Source: Micavibrio sp. UBA7657 (GTDB lineage Bacteria; Pseudomonadota; Alphaproteobacteria; Micavibrionales; Micavibrionaceae). Taken from it: DNA of 64,000 nucleotides. The stretch is from the NCBI GenBank assembly GCA_002483465.1, contig DLHX01000001.1:310238-374237 (forward strand), written 5' to 3'. This document shows positions 1-7,125 of this stretch, in pieces (position 1 is the first letter of the stretch; the number at the start of each line of letters is the position of its first letter). The position numbers and the translations under genes are program-made. The notes under the pieces are model-generated. The model did no database searches. It worked only from the letters and a program-made list of their open reading frames with translations, and was not told where the DNA came from.

Positions 1-235
1 CCCATTTCCGGGCGGTGCTTTCGCTAACGCCCCAGTTCCCGGCCAGTTCCGGCATCCAGATCGTATTGATCTGCATGGGGCCGAGGTCATAGGTGCCGTT
101 GTCGTTCTGGACTTCCTGGCCGACCTTGCCGCCCTCAACCTTGTAAATCCCGACCAGCACGGCTGGCGGGACGGAATAGGTCTGGGAGGCGAGCATCAGG
201 CAGGCTGCGAGAACTTTGCTGGACGCGGCGATCAT
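1..235 (-). CDS. Lytic transglycosylase, VirB1/SLT-like (partial, runs off left edge)
   Basis: The first 78 codons of a minus-strand gene are visible, starting at ATG 235-233 with a GGAG about 10 nt upstream. After a short hydrophobic start (MIAASSKVLAACLML) comes the SLT-type core: VGIYKVEGGKVGQ, with the candidate catalytic Glu in KVEGG, then NGTYDLGPMQIN, the DxGPMQIN block typical of VirB1-like peptidoglycan hydrolases. Such enzymes cut glycan strands to let a secretion or conjugation machine through the wall. The C-terminus lies outside the window, so length and partners are unknown. The two minus-strand genes immediately upstream of it (an unknown Pro-rich protein and a DsbC-like protein) may belong to the same group. 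Confidence 0.75.
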   Translation of the reverse strand, partial: MIAASSKVLAACLMLASQTYSVPPAVLVGIYKVEGGKVGQEVQNDNGTYDLGPMQINTIWMPELAGNWGVSESTARKW

Positions 236-289
236 AGCGGTTTTACTCCATTAAACTGGGGCTTATTTTACGGGGAATTTTTGATCCCG

Positions 290-1273
290 TCACTCTTTTT
301 TAGGGGGGCCCTTGAAGAAGGACATAGGACTGGATTCCCCGGAACCCTGCGCTGGCGGCGGGTTTGAAGGGGGCGCTTCGGCTGCCGGAGGGGCAGGTGG
401 CGGGGTAAAAACAGGAGGCGTTTGAGGGGGTGGGGCGGGCGGCGGAGCCGGGGCCCGCGATCCTGAGGACGAGGCGCTTCCCGCGCTGCCGGGCACCATG
501 TTCTTTGCCAGGGCCTCTAAAATGCCGGTGCGTATATCAAAGCCTTTCCAGACCGAATCCATCCCGATCCCGCCCATCGTCCGCTGTTCTTCCGTGAGCG
601 ACATCATGCGCGCCGTCTCGGCGTCATGGCAGGCCGCGTAGATTTTCGCCAGCACGCCGAGCAGTGATAATTCAGCGCGTTTTTGCTCGTCATCCTGCAG
701 GCCGGGCAATAACGCCTCGCGCAATTCCATCGATCTTTGAACCAGCCGCGCCGCGACATCCATCGCCAGTTTCTGCTCGGGCTGGCCGAACGGGAATGAC
801 GTGACCGCGCTTACGACAGGAATGAGCGCGTGGATATATTGCAGGCTTGTCTGCTGCGGGTCGGACGCTTGACCCATCGGTTCGAGATTGCTTAGGCGTG
901 CTGCAGCATCGGCGCCGGGCATGAAATTTCCGGAATAAGTCAGGACCGTCTGCAGCGCCGCCGTCATTTTGCGAAGATCGTTATCTGCAGGTGCTTTGCC
1001 GGTCTGGCGGTAATGTGTGCCGATCAAGCCGCCCGCCAGCGCGGCAAGGCCTACGCGGACGGAATCGCCGCCATCGGGAAGCGCGCCAAGGTCTATGGCC
1101 TGGCCCATTTCGATGCTGGCCTGTGTGGTTTTTGCCAGCAGCTCAGCCATGCGCTGGGCGTCTTTATGGGCTTCATCGGCCGCGCCGCGCCCCGGCGCCT
1201 GAAGGATCGAGGCCATCAGCGGCGTGCCAATTTTTTCAAGAACCCTGAGAAGATATTCGGCGCGTTGATTCAT
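290..1273 (-). CDS. Unknown protein with a Pro-rich C-terminal tail
   Basis: A 327-residue protein I do not recognise. The first 240 or so residues are a soluble, Ala/Leu-rich, probably helical domain that starts MNQRAEYLLRVLEK and has no signal peptide or membrane segment. From about residue 265 to the end the sequence is low complexity, dominated by Pro, Ala and Ser (PAPPPAPPPQTPP pattern), and finishes MSFFKGPPKKE. Only 54 bases separate its stop from the start of the lytic transglycosylase, so the two are probably co-transcribed. The gene upstream (DsbC-like) is cut off by a likely terminator. The function is unknown; a role in the same envelope machine as the transglycosylase is inference from position only. 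Confidence 0.6.
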   Translation of the reverse strand: MNQRAEYLLRVLEKIGTPLMASILQAPGRGAADEAHKDAQRMAELLAKTTQASIEMGQAIDLGALPDGGDSVRVGLAALAGGLIGTHYRQTGKAPADNDLRKMTAALQTVLTYSGNFMPGADAAARLSNLEPMGQASDPQQTSLQYIHALIPVVSAVTSFPFGQPEQKLAMDVAARLVQRSMELREALLPGLQDDEQKRAELSLLGVLAKIYAACHDAETARMMSLTEEQRTMGGIGMDSVWKGFDIRTGILEALAKNMVPGSAGSASSSGSRAPAPPPAPPPQTPPVFTPPPAPPAAEAPPSNPPPAQGSGESSPMSFFKGPPKKE

Positions 1274-1304
1274 TAATGGACTGGCGGATCAGAGTGAAAA
1301 ACAC

Positions 1305-1359
1305 ATAAAAAAACCTGCCGCAATTATAAGCCGTAACGCGGTCAATTGAAAGCGGCAGG
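1305..1359 (-). terminator. Rho-independent terminator of the DsbC-like gene
   Basis: Read on the minus strand, CCTGCCGC (1359-1352) pairs with GCGGCAGG (1321-1314), an 8 bp perfect GC-rich stem around a 30 nt loop, and is followed by a run of Ts (the As at 1307-1313). It lies just after the stop codon at 1370. The long loop is unusual but the stem and T-run are clear. Confidence 0.65.
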
Positions 1360-1369
1360 GGTTAATGTA

Positions 1370-2221
1370 TTAACTGCGCGCGCCGAGGTCGTTAACGAAG
1401 GCCGCGAGATCCTTGGGATTGCCACGGACCAGCTTCACGGAATTATCCTTGCCGCGATAGACGATCATCGGCGTGACGCTGAACTGCCAGGACTGCATGG
1501 TGGCGAGGTTTCTCTGGACGCCCTGGTCGTTGAGCTCGGTCTTGGCGGGCAGGGCGGATGTATCGCCGTCCATATGCTTGAACCAGCGCTCCGCCGGGTT
1601 GGGCGTAGCGAGCAGGAACGCCGCCTGCGCGCGCGTCTCGTCCTTGAAGCCGACGGGGATGATGCGAAGCTGGATTTTGCCCTTGTCTATATATTCAGCG
1701 CGTAAGGACTGGATGAATTCATGACAGTGCGGGCATTGCGGATCGATGAAAGCATAGGCGACCGGCGCGCCCTGTTGGCCGAGCGGTACCCAGTTGCTGT
1801 TCTCAATGTCGTAGTACATCTGCTCGGATGGTGATTTGAATTTCGGATCGCTTCCCGGGTCGATCTTGGCCGCATTGGCATCCTCTGCCAGCGTGTCGAG
1901 AAGCGTGTCGCCCTGCTCCTGCAGACGCTTGACCTGCTGCACGGTTACCAGTTTGCCGTTCGCATCGAACAGGAGGCCCATGACGAACGCACTTTTATCC
2001 GGCAGCACGTAGAAATATTGTTCCTGACCGTTTTTGACGGTGATCCATGCGTCCAGACCGTGATCTTTGCCGATATAACGTACCTGCGCGCCCTGGTTCA
2101 CGAGTTCCTGAATCGGCTTGGGCATGTCGGGAAGCGTGGTATTGGTCACGGGGTCGTTGTCGGCGGCGTACGCGGAAAAAGAGAAGGCGGCGAGCGCCAT
2201 GACCAGGAAAAGTTTTTTCAT
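1370..2221 (-). CDS. DsbC/DsbG-like thiol:disulfide interchange protein
   Basis: Periplasmic thioredoxin-fold protein of 283 residues. The signal peptide is MKKLFLVMALAAFSFSAYA, cut after AYA at about residue 19. Residues 30-130 form an N-terminal domain like the DsbC/DsbG dimerisation region, and the catalytic thioredoxin domain covers about 150-283. The redox motif is C163-P-H-C166 in IDPQCPHCHEF, and the conserved cis-proline is P251 in SVTPMIVY. DsbG and DsbC isomerise or reduce wrong disulfides of exported proteins. The gene stands alone, with a terminator downstream and a divergent promoter region shared with lemA upstream. CPHC occurs in several Dsb subfamilies, so DsbG versus DsbC, or a secretion-system-specific Dsb, cannot be decided here. 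Confidence 0.8.
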   Translation of the reverse strand: MKKLFLVMALAAFSFSAYAADNDPVTNTTLPDMPKPIQELVNQGAQVRYIGKDHGLDAWITVKNGQEQYFYVLPDKSAFVMGLLFDANGKLVTVQQVKRLQEQGDTLLDTLAEDANAAKIDPGSDPKFKSPSEQMYYDIENSNWVPLGQQGAPVAYAFIDPQCPHCHEFIQSLRAEYIDKGKIQLRIIPVGFKDETRAQAAFLLATPNPAERWFKHMDGDTSALPAKTELNDQGVQRNLATMQSWQFSVTPMIVYRGKDNSVKLVRGNPKDLAAFVNDLGARS

Positions 2222-2412
2222 CGGGATCTCCTCAGAAGGGCCGGAATTCGGTCATATTCAACTATTACGCACGCCCCCGCAAGATCCTTTGCGCACCTGT
2301 GCTGGGGAAAAAGATAAAATCCCCTGAAAAGTGCGGCGAACAAAGCTTTCGCAGGCCGGGCAAAGTGTAATACTATATATAGAGTGGATCTTATCTATAC
2401 GCGGAGGCTTTT

Positions 2413-2979
2413 ATGGAGCTTATGATTTTCCTGGCGGTTGCCGGTTCTGTCACGTTTTTCATGATCTCGATTTACAACCGGTTGGTGGCGCTGCGCCAGA
2501 ACCGCCATCAGTCTTTCGCCGATATCGATGTTCAGCTCAAGCAAAGATTCGACCTCGTGCCGCAACTCGTGGAGACGGTAAAAGGATATGCCGCGCATGA
2601 GAAAAAGGTTTTCGAAAATGTGACCGCCGCGCGCGCAGGCGTCAAGGCGTCCAAAAATATCGACCAGCGCGTCGAGGCGGAGAACGTGCTGACCCGCGCG
2701 ATGATGGGGCTGTATGCTGTCGCCGAAAATTATCCCGACCTCAAGGCCAACGCGAGTTTCCAGCAATTGATGGCCGAGCTCTCCGACATCGAGAACAAGC
2801 TCGCCGCCGCGCGCCGCTTCTTCAACAACGCGACGGCCGAACTCAACACCGCCGTCGAACAGTTCCCGGCGATTATGTTTGTTGCGCTCCTGGGATTCCA
2901 GAAAGAAGCATTTTTTGAAATCCCTGATGCCGACCGCGCTGCGCATGACCGTGCGCCGGATGTAAAATTCGGCTCCTGA
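2413..2979 (+). CDS. lemA: LemA family protein
   Basis: A 188-residue LemA protein: one N-terminal membrane helix (residues 3-20, MIFLAVAGSVTFFMIS), then the family signature NRLVALRQNR followed by DIDVQLKQRFDLVPQLVETV and GYAAHE, and the usual C-terminal FFNNATAELNTAVEQFP plus a short EAFFEIPDADR segment. LemA proteins form a three- or four-helix bundle outside the membrane and are very often encoded next to M48 or HtpX-type proteases, as here. A GGAGG at 2402-2406 lies 6 nt before the ATG, which supports this start. It heads a three-gene set with a secreted unknown and an M48 protease (gaps of 8 and 1 nt). The biochemical role of LemA is not established. Confidence 0.92.
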   Translation: MELMIFLAVAGSVTFFMISIYNRLVALRQNRHQSFADIDVQLKQRFDLVPQLVETVKGYAAHEKKVFENVTAARAGVKASKNIDQRVEAENVLTRAMMGLYAVAENYPDLKANASFQQLMAELSDIENKLAAARRFFNNATAELNTAVEQFPAIMFVALLGFQKEAFFEIPDADRAAHDRAPDVKFGS

Positions 2980-2987
2980 GGTCCCGA

Positions 2988-3569
2988 ATGAAACTCCTGA
3001 CGCTTCTCACGCTCTGTCTTTTTTGTACTATGCCCGCCTTCGCGGCAGAGGAGGATGAAACACCCCCCGAGGTGGAGAACCGCACGCGTTATACGGTTGA
3101 GTTGCTGCGCAAGACATGCCTGATGTATTTCACCGACCGCGCCGGGCTGACGGCTGTTCTCGACGAGAAATACAAGCGCGCGCCCGTGGACAGGGCACAG
3201 AAAGAGCTGGAATTCGTGCATGCTGCAAAGGGCGGCGATGTATGGCTGGCCGTGATGTCGCCGAAAACAAGCTACACGATTGTTTCTGAAACGAGCGGCA
3301 ATTGCCATGTCATGGCCGAGCAGACCGACAGCACATTGCTGCACAAGCATGTTAAAAACCTGGCTCTCGACATACGCGATTCCGGCAGTTTCAACGTCGT
3401 CGATTACAAGGGCATTCCCGAGCACGCGAAGCTGGTGAAGAAATCGGAATTCATCGTCAAGGCGCCGGACGGCGGCATAATCCTGACCACGGTGGCGACG
3501 ACAAAAGACAATCCGAAAAATGAACTCGCGGAGAGTGTTCTCTCCGTGTTCAGACCGCCGCCGAAATAA
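2988..3569 (+). CDS. Secreted protein of unknown function in the LemA-M48 operon
   Basis: A 193-residue protein with a clear signal peptide (MKLLTLLTLCLFCTMPAFA, cleavage after AFA near residue 19). The mature part has two Cys (in RKTCLMYF and SGNCHVM) that could form a disulfide, an acidic start, and a mixed alpha/beta look; I recognise no domain. It begins 8 nt after lemA with a GAGG Shine-Dalgarno and ends 1 nt before the M48 protease, so all three genes are almost certainly one transcript. A periplasmic partner or substrate-handling role for the protease is a reasonable guess but is only inferred from position. Confidence 0.75.
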   Translation: MKLLTLLTLCLFCTMPAFAAEEDETPPEVENRTRYTVELLRKTCLMYFTDRAGLTAVLDEKYKRAPVDRAQKELEFVHAAKGGDVWLAVMSPKTSYTIVSETSGNCHVMAEQTDSTLLHKHVKNLALDIRDSGSFNVVDYKGIPEHAKLVKKSEFIVKAPDGGIILTTVATTKDNPKNELAESVLSVFRPPPK

Positions 3570-3570
3570 G

Positions 3571-4659
3571 ATGGCTGCCGGGCTTCAGACCTCGATCTGG
3601 AACAACAACATCCGCAGCGTGCTTTTGCTGGCGATTTATCCGTTCATTATCGCGGGGCTGGTCTGGGCTTGCGCTTATATCGTGGGCATTTCTCAGGCAA
3701 ATTATCACGTCATGAATTCGCCCTACGGCATGGAGCCGCAGCAATTTATCGGCAATGAAATTCCCGTTCGCTTCGCCAACGTCATGATTATGCAGTACTG
3801 GCCAACAATTTTGACCGTGATTGCTGTCTGGTTCGTGATCGCTTATTTCTGGAACGCGAAAATGATACGCGCGCTCAGTCACGCGCACCCGGTGACACGG
3901 AAAGAAGAGCCGGAACTTTATAACCTGCTCGAAAATCTTTGTATTTCGCAAGGTATGACCATGCCGACGCTGAATATCATCGAAACGCATGCGCGCAACG
4001 CGTTCGCCAGCGGCATTGATGAGCGCAGCTATTCGGTCACTGTGACACGCGGCTTGCTGAACAGCTTGAGCAGGGATGAAGTCGAAGGCGTTCTGGCGCA
4101 CGAGCTTACGCATATCATGAACCGTGACGTGCGGTTGCTGGTTATCACTATTATCTTTACAGGCATGGTGGGCTTCGCTGCGCAGATGGCGTGGAGCAGT
4201 ATACGCCATGGTTTTGTCTATTCGCGCCGCAACAGGAAGAGCGGCGGGGGAATGCTGATCATGCTGGGCATCGCGCTGGTGTTATGGATCGGATATCTCG
4301 CGACATTGTTCACGCGCTTTGCCATCTCGCGCCGCCGGGAATTTATGGCCGACGCGGGGGCTGTGCGCATGACGAAAAACCCCGAGGCGATGATGCGCGC
4401 ATTGATGCGTATTGCAGGCGCGGCCAATATTCCGCAGACTCCTGCCGATATCGACATGATGTGCATCGAAAACGCGCAGCCTTTTCTGGGCCTGTTCACG
4501 ACACACCCGCCGATTGAAAGCCGTATCAGGATTCTCTCGGAAATGACCAATACACCCGTGCCCGTTCTGCCGCATACAGGCCCCGCAACCCCCGAGCAGA
4601 GCTTTGGCGACCGGAAGCGGCGAAATCCATGGCTTTCCGCGCAGCGCCGCGGGGTCTGA
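3571..4659 (+). CDS. M48 family membrane metallopeptidase (HtpX-like)
   Basis: A 362-residue zinc protease of the M48/HtpX type. Two N-terminal membrane helices (about residues 17-40 and 76-93) precede the catalytic domain. The zinc-binding HExxH is H177-E-L-T-H181 in EVEGVLAHELTHIMNRDV, followed by another hydrophobic pair (about 190-240) and the third-ligand region RRREFMADAGAVRM. A C-terminal HPPIESRI block completes the family pattern. I chose the ATG at 3571, one base after the upstream stop; an earlier in-frame ATG at 3520 would lie inside the preceding gene. Such proteases degrade misfolded membrane proteins. It resembles the LemA-associated M48 group rather than canonical HtpX. Confidence 0.88.
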   Translation: MAAGLQTSIWNNNIRSVLLLAIYPFIIAGLVWACAYIVGISQANYHVMNSPYGMEPQQFIGNEIPVRFANVMIMQYWPTILTVIAVWFVIAYFWNAKMIRALSHAHPVTRKEEPELYNLLENLCISQGMTMPTLNIIETHARNAFASGIDERSYSVTVTRGLLNSLSRDEVEGVLAHELTHIMNRDVRLLVITIIFTGMVGFAAQMAWSSIRHGFVYSRRNRKSGGGMLIMLGIALVLWIGYLATLFTRFAISRRREFMADAGAVRMTKNPEAMMRALMRIAGAANIPQTPADIDMMCIENAQPFLGLFTTHPPIESRIRILSEMTNTPVPVLPHTGPATPEQSFGDRKRRNPWLSAQRRGV

Positions 4660-4687
4660 AAACTCGCTGCAGGCATTTGAATTATGC

Positions 4688-4693
4688 TATAAT
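4688..4693 (+). promoter_or_regulatory. Possible -10 box upstream of the BI-1 family gene
   Basis: A perfect TATAAT lies 56 bases before the chosen ATG of the Bax inhibitor-1 family gene, in an AT-rich patch that starts right after the M48 stop codon. No convincing -35 is seen 16-18 bases upstream, so this is a weak promoter call. Confidence 0.35.
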
Positions 4694-4748
4694 AGGTTCT
4701 ATATTACTGCCTGTCAGGGCCGCTGGCCCTTTTATGGAGAAAAGAAAA

Positions 4749-5447
4749 ATGGAAAACCGTTCAACAGTTACAAGACCCCAGAGCACGACGATGGATGTCG
4801 GCCTGCGCGCCCATATGGGCCGGGTTTATAACCGCATGACGCTCGGCGTCCTGGTGACGGCGTTGACTGCGGCTCTGGTTGCATCCTCGCCCGCCCTCAT
4901 GAAGTTTTTCCTGGGCGGCCCGCAGATGTATATCGTGATCTTCGCGCCCCTCGCGATTGTCTGGTTCGGCTTTAATCCTTCGCGGATGAACTCGAAACAG
5001 CTCGCCATCTCGTTCTTCGCCCTCTCGGCGCTCTACGGCATCAGCTTCTCGACCATCGGCTACATCTTCACGAAGGAAAGCATCGCACAGGTCTTCTTCA
5101 TCGCCACGGCGATGTTCGCAGGCCTCAGCATCTTCGGCTACACGACCAGGAAAAACCTGGACGGCATGGGCTCGTTTCTCGTCATGGGTATGTGGGGCCT
5201 GTTGATCGCCTCGCTGGTGAACATGTTCTTCATGAACCCCGGCATGTCGCAGATCCTGAGCTATGTCGGCGTGGCCGTGTTCGCAGGTCTGACCGCGTGG
5301 CAGACTCAGATCACGAAGGAAATGTATAACCCCGGTGCCGGCGACGAAGCCAACAGCCGCATGGCCTGGAGCGCGACGCTGAACCTCTATATCAGCTTCA
5401 TCGCGCTGTTCCAGTACCTGATCCAGATCTTTGGTCAACGTAACTAA
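4749..5447 (+). CDS. Bax inhibitor-1 (BI-1/YccA) family membrane protein
   Basis: A 232-residue integral membrane protein with seven hydrophobic segments. It begins with a short cytoplasmic tail (MENRSTVTRPQSTTMDVGLRAHM) followed by GRVYNRMTLGVLVTALTAAL, typical of YbhL/YccA-type bacterial BI-1 proteins, and includes the characteristic GISFSTIGYIFT and AGLTAWQTQITKEMY regions and an acidic-basic C-terminus. Members are pH-sensitive calcium-leak channels or protease-associated proteins. I prefer ATG 4749 because GGAG (4736-4739) sits 9 nt upstream; the ATG at 4734 is in frame but includes that GGAG. A strong terminator follows. Its neighbours (M48 protease, mscL) are also envelope-stress proteins. 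Confidence 0.88.
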   Translation: MENRSTVTRPQSTTMDVGLRAHMGRVYNRMTLGVLVTALTAALVASSPALMKFFLGGPQMYIVIFAPLAIVWFGFNPSRMNSKQLAISFFALSALYGISFSTIGYIFTKESIAQVFFIATAMFAGLSIFGYTTRKNLDGMGSFLVMGMWGLLIASLVNMFFMNPGMSQILSYVGVAVFAGLTAWQTQITKEMYNPGAGDEANSRMAWSATLNLYISFIALFQYLIQIFGQRN

Positions 5448-5464
5448 GAGATAAAAATCCTAAG

Positions 5465-5493
5465 AAAGCCGCCCCTATCGGGCGGCTTTTTTT
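5465..5493 (+). terminator. Rho-independent terminator after the BI-1 family gene
   Basis: Stem GCCGCCC (5468-5474) and GGGCGGC (5480-5486) with a 5 nt loop, flanked by AAA on the left and seven Ts (5487-5493) on the right. It ends the BI-1 transcript 18 nt after the stop codon. Confidence 0.9.
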
Positions 5494-5501
5494 ATGCTTT
5501 T

Positions 5502-5583
5502 GTCATTGCGAGGAACGCAGTGACGAAGCAATCCATAGAAAAGGCTTTTAAAAACTGGATTGCTTCGCTACGCTCGCAATGAC
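5502..5583. repeat. Dispersed palindromic repeat (imperfect inverted repeat)
   Basis: The left arm GTCATTGCGAGGAACGCAGT...GAAGCAATCCA (5502-5534) and the right arm TGGATTGCTTCGCTACGCTCGCAATGAC (5556-5583) are inverted copies around a spacer of about 20 nt. The core CATTGCGAG...GAAGCAATCC is a sequence I recognise as a widespread intergenic repeat in many bacterial genomes. Transcribed, it would form a long hairpin directly upstream of mscL. It contains no gene. Confidence 0.75.
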
Positions 5584-5603
5584 ATCCAGAACAGGAGGAA
5601 CCA

Positions 5604-6023
5604 ATGCTCAAGGAATTCAAGGAATTCATTTCGCGCGGCAATGTCATGGATATGGCTGTCGGTATCATCATGGGCGCGGCGTTCACCGCCATCGTCAATT
5701 CCATGGTCGGCGATTTGATCATGCCGCTCATCGGCGTGGCCACCAGCGGCGTCGATTTCGCGGACAAGTTCGTCGCCCTGAACGGCGAGACTTATGCGAG
5801 CCTCAAGGCCGCCAAGGATGCCGGCGCGCCGGTCATCACCTACGGCCTGTTCATCAATGCCATCATCAATTTTGTCATCGTCTCTTTCGCGATCTTCATG
5901 CTGGTCAAAGGCGTGAACAAGCTCAAGCGCCAGAGCGAAAAACCCGGCGCCAAGGACGCGCCGCCCCCGCCACAGGATGTTGTTTTATTGACGGAAATCC
6001 GGGATTTGCTGGCTAAAAAATAG
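5604..6023 (+). CDS. mscL: Large-conductance mechanosensitive channel MscL
   Basis: A 139-residue MscL. The N-terminal amphipathic helix MLKEFKEFISRGNVMDMAVG leads into TM1 (IIMGAAFTAIVNSMVGDLIMPLIG), then a periplasmic loop and TM2 (FINAIINFVIVSFAIFMLVK), and a charged Pro-rich C-terminal stretch before the closing helix VVLLTEIRDLL. Length and order match the family. The pentameric channel opens under membrane tension in hypo-osmotic shock. An AGGAGG (5591-5597 area) about 7 nt upstream fixes the start. It sits between a dispersed repeat and tRNA-Ala, probably as a single-gene transcript. Confidence 0.97.
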   Translation: MLKEFKEFISRGNVMDMAVGIIMGAAFTAIVNSMVGDLIMPLIGVATSGVDFADKFVALNGETYASLKAAKDAGAPVITYGLFINAIINFVIVSFAIFMLVKGVNKLKRQSEKPGAKDAPPPPQDVVLLTEIRDLLAKK

Positions 6024-6071
6024 CTGGACAGCGGCTTCATTCGCCCCTAATTTCTCGCCATCCCCTTAAAA

Positions 6072-6135
<64 letters not shown>

Positions 6136-6147
<12 letters not shown>

Positions 6148-6216
6148 TTTCCAAAATGATAAATTTAAGCCCGCACGCGCTGACGCGCTTCGCGGCGGGC
6201 CGGGTTGGGTCCACCA
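6136..6216 (+). repeat. 12 bp direct repeat of the tRNA-Ala 3' end
   Basis: TTGGGTCCACCA occurs at 6136-6147, as the 3' end of tRNA-Ala, and again at 6205-6216. The 57 bases between include a possible hairpin (GCCCGC 6169-6174 with GCGGGC 6195-6200). The second copy is not part of a foldable tRNA. It looks like a remnant of a second tRNA, or a duplicated tRNA 3' end such as integrases leave, but there is no integrase or mobile gene nearby. Confidence 0.5.
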
Positions 6217-6226
6217 ATTTTACCGC

Positions 6227-6640
6227 TCAATGTTCTTGTGTTCGCTCGGTGATCAAATCGCCGATCTGCGCGCGGCTGAAATGGCTGAACTCATTATAGT
6301 GCGCCAGCGCCGTTTGAGAGTCGCCAGACTGGCAACCATTCTGCAAATTGTCTTTATCAAGCTTGTACTGAATATTATATCGTCTCTCGAGGATTTTCTT
6401 TTTTATATAGTCGGGCCTGATCGAAGGATTGGTTTTCAAACTCTCGTCATACAGCGCATCCGCAACGAATTCCATGGTGCTCAGGAATTTTGCATTAAGT
6501 CCCCCGTCGTCGCTCAGGCAATGCCGGTGATAGGCAAAGGCCATTTCGTTCATATCAAAGAAGCGCAGCAAAAAATCAAATTTCCTGTTGGGGGCAGCGC
6601 TGGAAACCGGGCTGAAAGCCGCGACTAAAAGGAGAGTCAA
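6227..6640 (-). CDS. Small secreted protein of unknown function
   Basis: About 137 residues. The N-terminus TLLLVAAFSPVSSA is a signal-peptide core with cleavage after SSA. The start is uncertain: a TTG at 6640 is the only ordinary start codon, but the frame stays open upstream for ten more codons (reading VLIRIL before it), which would supply the missing positive charge if a rare ATT or ATC start were used. The mature part has two Cys and is rich in charged residues (ILERRYNIQYKLDKDN); I recognise no domain. It is read towards the tRNA and lies 99 nt downstream of the truncated haemoglobin gene on the same strand. Confidence 0.6.
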   Translation of the reverse strand: MTLLLVAAFSPVSSAAPNRKFDFLLRFFDMNEMAFAYHRHCLSDDGGLNAKFLSTMEFVADALYDESLKTNPSIRPDYIKKKILERRYNIQYKLDKDNLQNGCQSGDSQTALAHYNEFSHFSRAQIGDLITERTQEH

Positions 6641-6739
6641 TAAAATACGGATAAGAACTCTTTCTGTGTCTCACCCTTATAAACCTAATACGGGGCAATA
6701 GCGAGGTTTATAAAATTAACTTCTTCCCCGCCGGCAGCA

Positions 6740-7120
6740 TCAGCCCCATACACTCGAGACGCCCCTCTTTAAATTTTCTGCAATGCGCGTGCTTCTCTCT
6801 ACATACATGGCCGCAATATCATCCGTATGAATTTCATGCGCGGTTTCAGAAAACAGCGCCAGCCATCGCTCGAATAAATCCAGGTCGAACGGCGGTAAAG
6901 CCATGTGTTTGGGCATGGGTCTTCCATTATAACGGCCGCTCCCAAGGAACATGGATGACCAGAAATCATACATCGTATTCAGATGCGGCTTCCATGCCTC
7001 GGCACCATCCCCGATAGCCGCTTTAAAGATCGGCCCAAGATTTTCATCCTGCGCCACCTTGCCGTAAAAGTTGTCGACAAGTTGCTTGATGGTTTCTTCG
7101 GTGATCTGGTTATTTTTCAT
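6740..7120 (-). CDS. Group III truncated haemoglobin
   Basis: A 126-residue single-domain globin. Features of group III trHbs are present: Tyr at B10 (Y19 in DNFYGKV), the WKPHLNTMYDFWSSMFLG helix-E region, the motif GRPMPKHMALP holding the likely proximal histidine (H72), and a Trp in FERWLALF on helix G. The protein ends RIAENLKRGVSSVWG. These haem proteins bind O2, NO or sulfide and are thought to act in detoxification or redox sensing. The start codon lies 5 nt after the stop of the MFS exporter, so the two are likely one transcript. A short stretch around its 3' end resembles the 3' end of the MFS gene (see findings). Confidence 0.9.
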   Translation of the reverse strand: MKNNQITEETIKQLVDNFYGKVAQDENLGPIFKAAIGDGAEAWKPHLNTMYDFWSSMFLGSGRYNGRPMPKHMALPPFDLDLFERWLALFSETAHEIHTDDIAAMYVERSTRIAENLKRGVSSVWG

Positions 7121-7125
7121 GTCTT

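Noticed and set aside
2730..3425. 231-codon minus-strand frame opposite lemA and the secreted protein
   Set aside because: It is the antisense of two well-supported genes, with no recognisable motif or ribosome-binding site.
3520..3570. Longer N-terminus for the M48 protease starting at 3520
   Set aside because: It would overlap the end of the previous gene by about 50 bases and add a basic stretch before the membrane helix; the ATG at 3571 directly after the stop is the better start.
6205..6216. A second tRNA gene after tRNA-Ala
   Set aside because: Only the last 12 bases recur; no D-arm, anticodon arm or T-arm can be folded upstream.
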